Origin: Gordionus sp. m RMFG-2023
Taxonomy: Eukaryota > Nematomorpha > Gordioida > Chordodea > Parachordodidae
DNA length: 64,000 nt
Assembly (NCBI RefSeq): GCF_954871325.1
Contig: NC_088778.1
Coordinates: 13,357,666-13,421,665 of the forward strand
Direction: 5' to 3'
In this document: positions 11,510 to 23,159 of the stretch, piece after piece
Layout: the number at the start of each line of letters is the position of its first letter
How positions within the stretch are numbered: the first letter of the stretch is position 1
Program-made: the position numbers and the translations under genes
The notes under the pieces: generated by a model
Databases searched by the model: none
Seen by the model: the letters and a program-made list of their open reading frames with translations, nothing else
Told to the model about the DNA's origin: nothing

Positions 11510-14247
11510 CAGGGTTGCCAGATATTCTTTACTTGAAAACGTGAGTTTTTCTTTTATAATAATTAATGGGGGCTTCGCCCCCATACCCCCCCCCCCAATT
11601 TGCCCGGGGTAATCGATATAGCATACTCATCTAAGTTAATATGTTATATTTAATATAACAAGATTTCTAAGACAATAAAAATTATTTATTGATTTACTAA
11701 TAACAATTATGATATATAATTTTCCCATGTTTATAAATACAGCATAATATTAATTATTATATTTTATGGATGATTTTAAAAGAGGTAATAAAGATTTCTC
11801 ATCAGCACTGTGGAGATAGGCTGAAAACTCTTTGCATGAATAGTTAAAAATTTGTTTAACCATAAGTTCAGCTTCCAATGATTATAACTGTAAATTACGT
11901 TCTTTTCCGCAAGCAGTAGTCTTAGACTGAATATTCTCTCTGATGAAGCATTTGAATGCGGAATAGAAAATATAAAATTGCATATCTATCAATGGTGAGT
12001 TTTTATTAGAAATAAATCTATCCATTTTTCTTAGGTATTCATGTGATTGTTTTTTGATAATTTTTCTTCATAATAGGAATAAAATTGTGAATATTCCTCA
12101 AAGAGAATATCTGTATCTATGTTTGGTATTTTATAATTAATAATAATTTTTTGTAATTGTTCAAATTCTGGACATTTTACTAATGTCATAGGGCTAAAAT
12201 ATTTCCTTATATTATCTATAATATCATAACGTTTTTATACATATTCTATAATATTTTTTATAAATATCTTTGATTCATTTTTAAAATTTATTGCCTTTTC
12301 TACATCATTATTATGTTGTAAAATATTTTTAGAAATGCTCCCATAAAAATTTAGTTGAATTTTTAAATTTAATGAATTCTTTAGTTTTAGGATAAGATCA
12401 TGTAATATATTGCTAATACATCTTCAGATTGCAATTGTAAATTTATGTTATTGACTAAAGTGTCAACGTTAAGGACAACACCTAAATATGCCTCTGCAAA
12501 ATCATCTTCAAAATTGGTGGGCTTGCTGATAATGATAAAAAAAAATGTTCTTCAAGGTTGAAAATACTAAAGCATCCGCTCAATCGCTTGGATTAATGTA
12601 GGCCAGCGTGTTGGAACATGGCAAAGTAATTCTGACCATTCTAAATTGCACCATTCCACCAATTCTTTTAAAATTGTAACTCTTTTTGTCGAGTTGCTAA
12701 ATTCATAATAGCATTTAATTACTTTAGAAAAATTATGGCCTTTTTAAACGAATTGTGAAGAATGTGGCATATACAACCTATTGTTATAATATTATTATTA
12801 TGTCTTTTCAATTCTGTCCAAATACTTTGATTTTTCATAAAGTTAACAGATGCGTTATTTGCACAATAGGCCTTTACTAGCAATATCATATCAAATCCAA
12901 CGATTTTTAAATTTTCTAGCAAGCATCTAGATATTTCTTTAGAGGTTTCACTGTCAGACGAAAAAAATTTAAGTAATTTAACATTTATTCCATTCTTTTT
13001 GTTGAAGTATCTAAGTAATAAGGGAGATATTTTTATATTACCTTTATTCGATGCATCCGTTAGTATTGAAAACGGATGATTGTTTTTTAGATCTTTTATA
13101 ATATTTGCCTTTGTTTCTGGTGCCAAAATATTTTGTATTATTTTAGAGCCTTTTGTTCTGCCACATAAAAATATTTATGCAATTTTAGTCAGGAAAAAGT
13201 GTGTAAAATAGCTTGCTTGAACAATCAGCCGACATATAGCTATGGGAATGTTTCAGCAATAACAGACAAGGTTTCATTCTTAAAATATTTGGTTACATAT
13301 AATGATATAGAAGTATTGGTTCTAGATTGTTCATTTGCCAGCTTATGCTTGTTAGATTTGATATGTTTGATTATAACACACTCTCCACTATGGCTTATTG
13401 AAAAGCGTGATGCACATATACCACATTTTACAATCGACCCTGAATGCTGCTTAAACCATTTATATTTTTGTTCCCAACTTTTATTATAACTTACCTTATA
13501 TATTTTCCTCTTTTTTGTTTGTTTATATTTCAATTTTTTATCTTGAGAATTATTACTTGAGGATGAGCTTCCTGAAATATTCTAAATTTGCAAATCCATT
13601 CTGTAACAAGTTCAAGAAATAGATATTATAATAAATTTTTAGATACTATGATTTTTAAGAAGATACAGAATAAATCAAATTATAAATTAGTTTAAAAGTA
13701 ATAATCTGATCTACTGAATTTATATTACCTTTATTATAAATTAATTTACTTAATCATTTTATAAAAATGATCGTGAATCTAATTAATCATATCTAGCAAT
13801 TAATGTTTTTAGATATTTCTTAATTTGATTGTTAATTTAGCAATATCTAAGTTAAAATAAACTAATTATAATTTGTGAGTGTATGTACAATTCATTTATT
13901 TCATTTAAAATTTTACGAGTTTTAATATAGGATTTATAAAATCCATAAAAATATTTAAATTCAAATTATAATTATACTTAATAAACTTTCTAAAAATTGA
14001 ATTTGTGTTGTAGGTAATTGATCAATGAATATGATTGGTTAGTTGGACTATTAACAAATACTTTAAATATTTTAAAATAAAATTAATTTAAAATTTAATA
14101 TTTAAAAAAACGTGAGAAAAAGTGTGATTAATTTAATTTACTCAAAATATTTGGGAAAAGCGTGAAGTGTGAGAAAACGTGGGTAAGTAAAAAATTAGGT
14201 ATGAAATCATGTGAATCACAGCTAAATGGTGACATCTGGCAACCCTG
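11510..14247 (-). mobile_element. hAT-3: 2.7-kb hAT with perfect 8-bp target duplication
   Basis: The ends read CAGGGTTGCCAGATATTC on the left and, reversed, CAGGGTTGCCAGATGTCA on the right. The flanking 8-mers GCCATAAC (11502-11509 and 14248-14255) are identical, which fixes the boundaries and the superfamily. The insertion lies inside hAT-2. The left subterminal part holds a GC hairpin (GGGGGCTTCGCCCCC) shared with two other loci. Confidence 0.93.
11760..13533 (-). pseudogene. hAT-3 transposase, broken
   Basis: Read on the minus strand. 13533-13240 is an N-terminal zinc-finger block of the type YNKSWEQKYKWFKQH...KCGICASRFSIS...IKHIKSNKHK. 13126-12719 holds an RNase H-like part with ILTDASNKGNIKI and HNNNIITIGCICHILHNSF. 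The C-terminal dimerisation region lies near 11950-11880 (SIPHSNASSERIFSLR). The blocks lie in different frames and the middle contains stops, so the protein is not made from this copy. The order finger, core, SERIFS motif is the standard hAT layout. The insertion is younger than hAT-2, which it interrupts. Confidence 0.85.
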
Positions 14248-15106
14248 GCCATAACACTTATAGAAAGTAGGCAGGATTTTTTAAATCGCTTTAAGAAAAA
14301 CGTCTTTTAGAATTCCCTTGACTCAGCGAAAGAGCTTGCGCAGGAATTAAAAATGAGTTTATAAGAGCAATAAAAATTTTCTTACGGAGATGACACACCA
14401 ATACATGATCACAAAAAGAAAATGAGATTGAATTTTTCAATGCATTACTCGATCAAGTGAGAAATTTGTTGGAGGAACGTTTCCAGCACCTAAAGCTTTT
14501 TAAAAATCATTTTGGATTCTTATTCAAAACACCAGAATTGATAAATGCGCCTGAAAGAGAGCTAAAGGCAAAATGTTGTCATTTAAATATTTTTTCAAAT
14601 GATATGTTAGAAAGCGATTTAATCCGCAAGATCTACTAAATGAATTAAAAAATTTTAGTGGATATGTTAAGCGCATCCCATAAAAACTCCATTGGAAATT
14701 TTACGCTATATTAACAATGGTTAAAGGCCTTACCAAATATATCCATTGTATTAAGGATTACTTTAACCATTTCAACTGCCGTGGCATCCGCAGAACGCAG
14801 TTTCTCGCTCAAATTAATCAAAACTTACCTACGATCCTGTATGGCACAGGTTCAACTTGTTAATCTCTCCTTATTTCCAATAGAAAATTATATCACCTTA
14901 TCGTTAGATTATACTGACATAATATCCTCTTTTGCATACAAAAAGGCGAAGAGGATATATAAAATTGCAATATTTTAGTTTATGATAATATTCATTTTTA
15001 TAATGTTATGATTAAAATTAAATAAGGTATATATTCTTTTAGTTCTTATTTCGAAAAAAAAAGTTTAAGTAAATTGGTTTTTTAAGGGACCGCCAAATGT
15101 CTTTAC

Positions 15107-15735
15107 ACAGGGGAATATCCTTTTGTGGGGCATGTTTTAGCCCTATCATCTATAGATTTTATTCATTTTTTCATAAAAAAATATAGCAAATATAATAATA
15201 ATATCACTGTTATTAATCCTATAGAAAATATTGTAAATTTGTTGTCAAATAGATATTAAATCGTTTCAATATGTCATAAATATAACCTGCTAAAAACTTG
15301 TTATCACTTAAAACTGTCAAATAATTTTAAAATAAATCAACCATTTTTATATTGAAATTGGTAGCTAGCTAAACTTGTAACCTCTGGTGTTTTAAATAAT
15401 AATGTTGGATTCCTTTTAATAAATACACCAAACCATCACCAATAGCTTCAGTTATTCTTCAAGATTTAGACATTTTTAAATTATGTTTAGCAACTTAAAA
15501 TGCGAAAATTCTAACCTAAAAATATAAACATTATTTTAAATTATTTCAATATTAAATTAATCTCATAATATATTAAATTATTTAAATATTAAATAAATCT
15601 AATTATCAAAAATTTCATTCTGAATTTATGTTTATTTTTAAAATTAAATACAATCTCCTGATTATTTAAATATATATTATATATAATAATTTAATATTAA
15701 ATCAATGTACATCATTTTAAACTTAAAAATAATTT
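15107..15735. repeat. Dispersed repeat R, copy 1 (right part)
   Basis: Matches 17310-17745 and 19072-19115 over most of its length with many small differences. Shared phrases are ATCCTTTTGTG, ATGTTTTAGCC, AAATTTGTTGTCAAAT and ATCAATGTACATCATTTT. A left piece of the same copy is at about 10370-10436 (CATAATAAATCGGGTGG), so hAT-2 is inserted in the middle of it. No coding potential is seen. Confidence 0.75.
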
Positions 15736-17087
15736 TAAAGATATCATCACTTTATATGCCAAATTTCCAATTAGGAAAAAATAGTGCCCCGACTGCCATT
15801 CTGGATAGAATTCAAAATTAAAACCGAGTAGATCTCGACTTCAAAGCTTTTTGTTTAAAAAAAATTATCGATTAAATTTCCCATTGTCATTAACTGGAAA
15901 CATCTATATTCATTTGAAAGTTGCCATAATATGAGTTTCATAAGCCATAACGAAATCAATAGAAAAAATATATTAAAGGCACATGTAGGGCTGGTTTCAA
16001 GTCGATCCTGTCAGCAGCCTTTTGTAAAGTTAAGAAATAATTGATCCTGAGGCAGAAGAGGAATCTGTTTTCTTATACCGATTCACCAAATAATATCAGA
16101 GAACTGTATTTCACATCGTATATATTGTATAGCGATACTATAAATAAATGAACGCTTTGAACAATTTTCAAATTATCTTTATTGGTATATCTAATCCTTA
16201 TGTTCGCTTTTATAGAATTATTAAACGTCTACACCCCAAATATTCAAAATTATGCAAATAATTATTTGAATTTTATTTATTTTGTATATTTAAAAGGTCA
16301 TTGGCAGGTATAAATAATAAAGTATTACAAGTAATTTAATTCATATAATCATACTTACTAATAAATATATATATAGTATATATCAAAATTAACCATTATA
16401 CAATACATTTTTATATAATAATCTTCCCAATAATACAAACATATTCATCCTTACAAAAATGGGTAATACTTTATATTCATTAATATTTTTTAAATATTTT
16501 TTACGAATTTATTTATTTTAAGGTTAATTGATGAAATTATATTTTAGATCTATATTTTTGAATAATAAATACTTAGACATGCGCTGTCACTTTGATAGGA
16601 TTTAGGATCATATGGTTACAATATTTACATATTGAAGGTAGCCATTTTTATTGGCACTTTCTTTTAAAATATGAGTTCAGTAGTTTAATTTTCCTCTGGG
16701 AATCTATTTTTAAAGAAAAAGTGAACTCTACTATAAAAATCTTACTTGCCTAACTTTTCAAAAAGGTTTAATAATTATATTAACCAAGAATATTTTGATA
16801 AATAATACCCTATAATTATGGCTCACTAAATACACCACCGAGTACCCCTGGAAAATCATTTTTGGCCCAAACCCTCCCGTCCAGATAATAAACATGTTTT
16901 TAAAACCAGATCTAGGCCTGGCTTATTGCGGCCTGATTTTTTAAAATCGCAAACTTAAGATATCTATTTTATCTTAATGTTATGTATTACATTTAAATGT
17001 GCAGTAATAACTTTTACAATTTAAATGATGTTTATCTATTTTATTCTATTAATTACAAAATATTAAAAGAAAATGAATAGGGAAAAC
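15736..17087. other. No gene recognised
   Basis: AT-rich stretch without open frames of interest. A short GC-richer phrase near 16905-16945 (TCTAGGCCTGGC...GCGGCCTGA) resembles worn GGCCCGG family sequence. Confidence 0.4.
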
Positions 17088-17744
17088 CAGGGTATACTTA
17101 TATTGTTCATAATAAATTGAGTGGTTTTTATAAAAGGAAGAAGTAACTTATATCAAAATAGTTTAAATGTTGTTTTATTCTTTATATATTTAACTATGGT
17201 AGAAATTAATATCTAAGAAAAAAATTCTTATATTTTTTTAATCTAAATTTTTAAAAAATAAATATTATTAGGTTATGAAAAATACACGGGGGACGATTTA
17301 TCCTTTTGTGAGGTATGTTTTAGCCTGTCGTTTTCCATACATTTTTTTTATAGAAAATATAAAAAATATAGTAATTGTTAATATAAAATATTATAAATTT
17401 GTTGTCAAATTAAAATTTACCAGTTTCAACCATGTTATAAATATCACCTGGTAGAAATAATTTTTAAAATAAAGTTAACCATTTTAAAATTGAAATTGGT
17501 GGCTCTAACTAAACTTGATATTGTTGGATTACGTTTAATAAATGCACCAAACCATCACTAGCTGTTTCAGTTATCTCTCAAGATTTAGGCATTTTTAATT
17601 TATGCTTCTTAGCCATTTGAAATGCTAACTAACGTAAATATAAATAATGTATTAAATTAAATGCCTATCTTTTTACCCCGGTCTCCCCTATTATGTTAAT
17701 CTCATAAAAATCTAATTCTCAAAAATTCCATTTTGAATAGGTTT
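17088..17744. repeat. Dispersed repeat R, copy 2
   Basis: Second copy of the repeat at 10370-10436 plus 15107-15735, in the same orientation. It is split near its right end by hAT-4 and resumes at 19072-19115 (ATCAATGTACATCATTTTG). It contains about 100 bp of extra AT-rich sequence near 17170-17270 that the first copy lacks. Confidence 0.75.
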
Positions 17745-17752
17745 CAATATTC

Positions 17753-19063
17753 CAGAGTTGTTAAACGCTATTTTTAAAAGTAGCGCGCTACCGCTATAGC
17801 TATTTGTCAAAAAAAGTAGCGCGCTACCGCTTCGCTATTTGTCAAAAAAGTAGCGCGCTATTAGCTACTTTTTATAAAAAAAAATTTAGAAAAAAATGAA
17901 ACAAATTTTTTTTATTTTTTTTTTGCTTTTAATGTAAATGTATAATAAATAATATATAAAAATCAACATTTATAAATATAAAAATATATTTAGTTTAGAT
18001 TATAAAAAAATAAGCAATATAAATAAATATTTATTTTAATTTGTTGCATTTTAATAATAATATCATTTCAATATTATCATCCCCAAGTCTAGAGCGACGA
18101 TCAGAAAGTATAAGCTTTGTTTACTAAATAATCTCTCGACACTAGCACTTGAGGGCAAGGGGGTATTTAATTTTATATATAAATTTTTAATATATGATCA
18201 AAAATATTCATTTCAATATTTTTTGATTGAAAAAAAAGATCAATTGGATTTTCTATTAAATCATCTTTAATTTCAAAAAAATTATTTGAGGATGTCTTCG
18301 TGGTAGATACTCGGCAATCTATGTTTGTTGGAGTAAGATTATTCAGCTTCGCAATTAGCCTATCGCAACCAAGGACAATGGCTGAACTGTGTCAATAATA
18401 AAATCAACAATTACTTTATCAGCCAATTTTTGTGAAATATTGGCATGTTTATTATCAGTTAATTTGGTTTAGATAGTATTTGTCTTTTTGAATGAAGATT
18501 CTCCTATACCAAATTTTTTTATATGTTTCTCTATTTCCTTATAGCAAGTCTAATAAAATAAATATTATAATGTAAAAATAACAATTTACCTTTAGGTGTT
18601 TCTTCAGGTTATAGCTACTCGATTGATTTGATGATATATTTTTTTTACATTTTAAGCACAGGAATTTGAATCCAGATTTTGTTTTAATATTTATTTTAAA
18701 AATTTTTTTCAAATCTAGGGAATGGGAAATCGTTATTAGAGCTATTAAGTACATTTTCTTCCATTGAATCTTCCATGTCTGAATCACTTTCAAGGATTTG
18801 GATATCCATGGGCGATGCCATTTTAGATTATTAACACAGATTGAAAATATAAATTAAAAATTGAAAATATATTTAAATTTCAAAATTAAATAATAAATTA
18901 TAAAAATTATAATTATTTATGATATTTTATTTAAATTTTCATTTTTATACTTACATTCATTATATTTTTTAAAAATTAAATAATTAAAAAAAAAGTAGCG
19001 GCTATTAGCTATAGCTTCCAGAAAAGATAGCGCGCTAAGTAGCGCGCTACAAGTACAACTCTG
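17753..19063 (-). mobile_element. hAT-4: short hAT with AGTAGCGCGCTAC subterminal repeats
   Basis: Both ends read CAGAGTTGT in inverted orientation, and the flanking 8-mers CAATATTC (17745-17752 and 19064-19071) are identical. Subterminal copies of AGTAGCGCGCTAC occur three times on the left and at least once on the right. Inside, on the minus strand, 18700-18590 encodes a BED-like finger (FLCLKCKKNISS...NLKKHLK). About 18180-18060 keeps the dimerisation motif PLPSSASVERLFS. The catalytic middle is mostly missing, so this is an internally deleted, nonautonomous derivative. A related element starts at 31617. Confidence 0.9.
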
Positions 19064-19115
19064 CAATATTCTAACATTAAATAAATAATAATTTATAAAT
19101 CAATGTACATCATTT

Positions 19116-20136
19116 TGAAATTAATATATTTCAACAACATTATAAAATTATTTAAATTATACTTAATTAAATATGATTCTGGTACATTAAAACTTGATTC
19201 TAATGCCTAATAATTTAACATTAATACATAAATATAATTAAATTTTATCCAATTCTTGTAAATCTATTTCTATTACAATCCAATAAAAATAAAAGAATTT
19301 AATATTAATTTATAATGAAGTCTCATAAAAATCTGCACAATTGTTATTAAAAAATTCATTTAATTTATATAGTTTAAGGTATAATCCTGATAATAGTTTT
19401 AAATCTTTTATCAAATAATCAGTTACTATTGATTCCTGTATTGGATTAAATATAGGTCTATATATATATATATCTTTCTTGAAAATTTTTATTTTTTTTA
19501 AATAAATCTGATACCTCTTAATATTTAATTTAAATATCATCATCTTAAAACCTTTCTTAGGTCCTAAAGATCATTTAAAAATTAATTTTTGGATATTAAA
19601 TTATATTCAATATTTTTATATATGATAAAATGGAGATTTTTTTTATAATTTTTAATTAATATTAAGTCTGAACAATATTATATATAAAGTTATTAATGAA
19701 ATGTAAAATTTTAAAAAATTACTTTTGGTAGATTAAAATTAAAATTTGCATTTGAAATTTCTCATGAGCAATTTTGTCCGAAACCTTTTTAATCCTACTC
19801 AAGCACTTAATTAAAATACATATTTGGCTTAAATTTCAAAGTTTAATAGTTTTTCAAATTATTTGAGAAAAAATTACGCCCCGGGATAACACTTTCCTCG
19901 GTCTCCCCTAAATATTTCGCAACTTTTGATATTTTTAAAAACTTTTCTTATTTCCAAATTTATTTATAATCGTGATATTCAATCAAGTTAAAAAAAGAAA
20001 AAACTCAAGCCAGGTCTAAAATTTTTAATTAAATTTTTTTTTTATAAAGTTAGATAAAAATAACAAATTGTTTTATCCTAATCCCAGAGAATATTATCAT
20101 TTATTTTAAATAAAAGAAGCAAATTTTATATATTTT
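19116..20136. other. No gene recognised
   Basis: AT-rich. A 77-codon open frame at 19310-19543 (minus) is Lys/Ile/Tyr-rich with no motif and is probably chance. Near 19870-19915 two short CCCCGG and GGTCTCCCC phrases recall one at 17677-17695. Confidence 0.4.
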
Positions 20137-20350
20137 TTCAGAGACTTGTAGGCTTGGTCCGGGTACTCGGGTCGGGCCGTATATTTTAAATCGTCATTAT
20201 TAACTATAAAAATTAAGAATAAATGTAATATATTTTTTTTTAATCCGGGCCGGGTCTGATAAAACGAAATAAATTTTTAAAAAAAATCCGGGCCGAGTCA
20301 AAAATGTTTTTCAAAAAATCTAGGGCTGGCCGTGCAAATGGTACCTCTGT
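20137..20350 (+). repeat. GGCCCGG dispersed repeat, copy 1
   Basis: Starts AGAGACTTGTAGG and ends GCAAATGGTACCTCTG, with internal TCCGGGCCGGG units separated by A/T tracts. The same start, end and internal order occur at 31001-31335. The family is compositionally unlike its surroundings. Confidence 0.75.
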
Positions 20351-21156
20351 AGTTCTCTGATTTTTTCAAAGGCCGGCTTGGTTTATTAAAAAAATTAAGC
20401 CCAAAGTCCAACTCAAAATTTTTAGGATTGGGTTCCTATCAGAATTTTTTATTTGAACCTAGCCTGAATTTTTTAATCGAAAATTTACCGCATTTTTTTA
20501 ATTTAAATAAAATAAAAACCATTAAGGCTGTGTCCTGGTTAGATAGGCTAAACAGCTTTTAAACTAGGGCACTCTATTTTGGCTTGTATTAAGTGTTTGG
20601 TGGCATTATTTTTCGTATTTATTTGTTTTTAGGCTGCTTAGTCGAAGCTATATAGCCAGCTAAGTAATAAGTCGAAACAGGACCAGAAACGTGGATGGGC
20701 CTTAATTTTTCGATCGAACCCTGCCCAGCAGTAGAAAGAATTTTTAGGCCCAGGACCGGCTTACATTTAACATTAAAAAAAATTCCCAGCAAAAAAAATT
20801 TATTTCAGCATTTAGAATTTTTTTACTTTTTGTAAAATATCGCATTTTTTGAACAGTCCAATAAAGAAAATCGGGTCAAACCTGGATCTTTGAAAAAAAC
20901 ATTCGGATTGAGTCAATCGACTAACACTTTTTTAAAAAATTTCTCGGATTGGGTAAAAAAAATAATAGGTCCGAGACAGGGCTTTACTAGTATGTTATTA
21001 TCATGGAGTAGGTAAACTCCTAGAGTGAGTTAAGAAGAGACGAAGGTTGTTAAGGATAAAGAAAGTATTTTTTTCTTAGCCCACCATAATGTGTTATACA
21101 AAAATGTAGATTGTAAGCGATATAGCTAACATACTATATTATCATATTTTACATGA
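20351..21156. other. GC-richer repeat remnants, possible small MITE
   Basis: Further worn CCGGC/GGCCC units run to about 20990. Between about 20527 and 20693 a short element may be present: GTGTCCTGGTTAGATAGGCT on the left against GTCCTGTTTCGAC reversed on the right. The match is short and no target duplication was confirmed. Confidence 0.35.
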
Positions 21157-21215
21157 TAAGTGTTTCGTTTAATATTAAATTTTATAAGTGTTCGTTTAAT
21201 GTTAAATTTTATAAC
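21157..21215. repeat. Short tandem duplication upstream of the fucosyltransferase
   Basis: A ~29-bp unit (GTTCGTTTAATGTTAAATTT) is repeated with slight changes about 140 bp before the start codon. A regulatory role is possible but not shown. Confidence 0.5.
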
Positions 21216-21349
21216 ATATTTTTAAATCTTATTTTTGAAAAAATAATAAAATATAAGATTGTACTTTAGTGATTATCTCTTTTATTTAATTCCCGTTTAA
21301 ACTGCCAAGGCTAACAATCGGCATTTTTAGTAATAAAATCAATTTTAAA

Positions 21350-22822
21350 ATGGTCTCAACGAATAAAGTCAGAGCTATAGTTTATGTGATCGCCGTATAC
21401 TTCATTTTTTGTTTGTACAATATGTATATATTGACCCCGAACATAAATTACAATCAAACTAATTATTATATGGAAGAGTATGGTGGCGATTATGAAAATC
21501 AAATAAATAGACAATATAATAAAAAATATAAATCCTTCAATCAAGATCCAAGAAGAATTTACAAAGAATATGAACATAATAAAGAAAAATTAGTATCTAA
21601 ATTTGTTAATCGATCTTTCAAACTAAAGGAAAATAAAGTCGAAAAGTTTTATTCAGATATAGGGCTAAATTTTATCAAACAATATTGTGCAATATTGGTA
21701 AGACGGCAACGTTTTATTCTACAAACCTGCTTTAATAAATTAAACTACATTGATTTTACGTCGTTTACACAAGAGGTAAAACGATTAGAAAAACCGCAAA
21801 TTATCGTTTTTTGGTCAGAAAAGCAAGAATTATCGTTTATAAATCATTCATTCGAGAAATGCAAAGTTAAAAATTGTATCATAGTCCCTAACAACCCTTA
21901 TTTTTTCCAATTTGCCGATGCAATTTTATTTATTCTAAAGAAGAAACAAAACAAAATATATTTTCCAGTCAATTTCCGAAAAACTCATCAAAAATGGATA
22001 TTTTACGATACGGAACCACCAAATGATATGAACATTAACCAGAATTTATTTAACGGAGTCTTCAACTGGACCATGTCATATAGAAAGGATTCCGATATTC
22101 ATATTCCGTGGGGATTAACCACCAAAAAATCATCTTTAACTAATTTAGAACATCAAAATATAGATTTTAATGAAGCCTACCGTTTGAGCCTTCTGATCAA
22201 AAAATCCAAAATAAAAACGAATGCTAGAACTTGCTGGTTCGTGAGCCATTGTTGGACTAAGAGTTTAAGAGAGCGCATAGCTCGCGAGCTCGGCAAATAT
22301 ATACCTTTAGACATATATGGAACTTGCGGAAACAAGATTTGTTCAAGCAGAACCAAAAAAAGGTGTCAAAGAATGGTAGAAAGAAATTGTAAATTCTACT
22401 TAGCTTTTGAAAATCAACTGTGTAAGGATTACGTTACAGAAAAGGCGTTTGACACATTGTCATTGAATGTAGTACCGATAGTTTATGGGGCGGTGGATTA
22501 TTCTAAAGTATTACCGCCTCACTCTTACATCAATGTGTATGATTTCGACTCGATGTCAAGTCTCGCAAACTATTTGTTAATGTTAGATGATTCCCCGTCG
22601 GAATATCTATCTTATTTTAGATGGAAAAATACTTACGATATACTCAGACCTGATCCGTTTTGCGAATTATGCTCAAAACTTAATGAAAAATCAAGCCGTT
22701 TCATAGAAACCATTTATGATAGATTTGACGAATGGTGGTTTGGGCCTTCCAAAAATCCTGTTTGCAAATCTTTATATTTGAGCAGTTCAAAAATATCCAA
22801 TTATTTACCAAAAAAAATCTAA
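21350..22822 (+). CDS. Alpha-1,3-fucosyltransferase (GT10), Golgi type II membrane protein
   Basis: Intronless frame of 490 codons. It would transfer fucose from GDP-fucose onto N-glycans or other glycans in the Golgi. Residues ~8-28 form one membrane segment after a short basic N-terminus, as in type II glycosyltransferases. Residues ~30-110 are an Asn/Tyr/Lys-rich stem with possible N-glycosylation sites (NQT, NRS). The catalytic part shows GT10 landmarks: IFYDTEPPNDM near 222, YRKDSDIHIPWG near 244-255, WFVSHCW near 298, LDIYGTCG near 323, then FYLAFENQLCKDYVTEKAFD near 347-366 (donor-binding motif) and FRWK near 423. A late FCELC pair resembles the C-terminal disulfide cysteines of the family. 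Length fits the family. The first ATG gives the correct topology, and an AATAAA lies at about 22904. It appears intact and is flanked only by repeats. Which fucosyl linkage it makes (core or antennal) cannot be told from the sequence. Confidence 0.95.
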   Translation: MVSTNKVRAIVYVIAVYFIFCLYNMYILTPNINYNQTNYYMEEYGGDYENQINRQYNKKYKSFNQDPRRIYKEYEHNKEKLVSKFVNRSFKLKENKVEKFYSDIGLNFIKQYCAILVRRQRFILQTCFNKLNYIDFTSFTQEVKRLEKPQIIVFWSEKQELSFINHSFEKCKVKNCIIVPNNPYFFQFADAILFILKKKQNKIYFPVNFRKTHQKWIFYDTEPPNDMNINQNLFNGVFNWTMSYRKDSDIHIPWGLTTKKSSLTNLEHQNIDFNEAYRLSLLIKKSKIKTNARTCWFVSHCWTKSLRERIARELGKYIPLDIYGTCGNKICSSRTKKRCQRMVERNCKFYLAFENQLCKDYVTEKAFDTLSLNVVPIVYGAVDYSKVLPPHSYINVYDFDSMSSLANYLLMLDDSPSEYLSYFRWKNTYDILRPDPFCELCSKLNEKSSRFIETIYDRFDEWWFGPSKNPVCKSLYLSSSKISNYLPKKI

Positions 22823-23159
22823 TTAACTAGATAGCTAGACCTAACCCTATGATTAAATATATTTTAATAATAATTTTAATATTATACTACTCCGCTTATA
22901 TAAATAAACGAGGCTGCTAAATAAATTTATATTTTATACATGTTTTAATATGCAAATTTATTTATAAGCAAGCCAAATTTTACCGTGAATTAGTTGTATT
23001 TAACTATGTTTCTATTAATTATGATCTTTTTATTAACTTAGTAATAATTAACTACATTTTAATTTAATATTATGTGTGAGTATAGTTGAAAACTTGCTCT
23101 GTAGCCATTATAACCGGCACCCATTTTTAGAACTATTGTGGCGTTTTTTAGGAAATATA
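22823..23159. other. 3' flank of the fucosyltransferase
   Basis: AT-rich with candidate AATAAA signals near 22904 and 22918. Nothing else recognised. Confidence 0.4.

Larger units (their letters stand above)
10437..15106 (+). mobile_element. hAT-2: zf-MYM/TTF-type hAT relic, carrying hAT-3
   Basis: Coding scraps on the plus strand follow the order of the zf-MYM/TTF hAT transposases. About 10880-11060 gives an RNase H-like region (YDNESIMRGCYNGF near 11005). About 11255 gives the KTRWSVR motif. 14420-14640 gives NEIEFFNALLDQV and the following helix-rich part, and 14770-14970 the dimerisation motif TAVASAERSFSLKLIKTYLR. Many frame changes and stops are present, so this is an old copy. It is inserted in the dispersed repeat R: the flanks ...AAAAATACAC and ATATCCTTTTGTG are contiguous in the other R copy near 17280-17320. 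The exact ends are uncertain by about 20 bp. hAT-3 splits it between 11510 and 14247. Confidence 0.7.

Noticed and set aside
21356-21577. Minus-strand hydrophobic frame at the start of the fucosyltransferase
   Set aside because: Complement of the Asn/Tyr/Lys-rich stem; no independent support.
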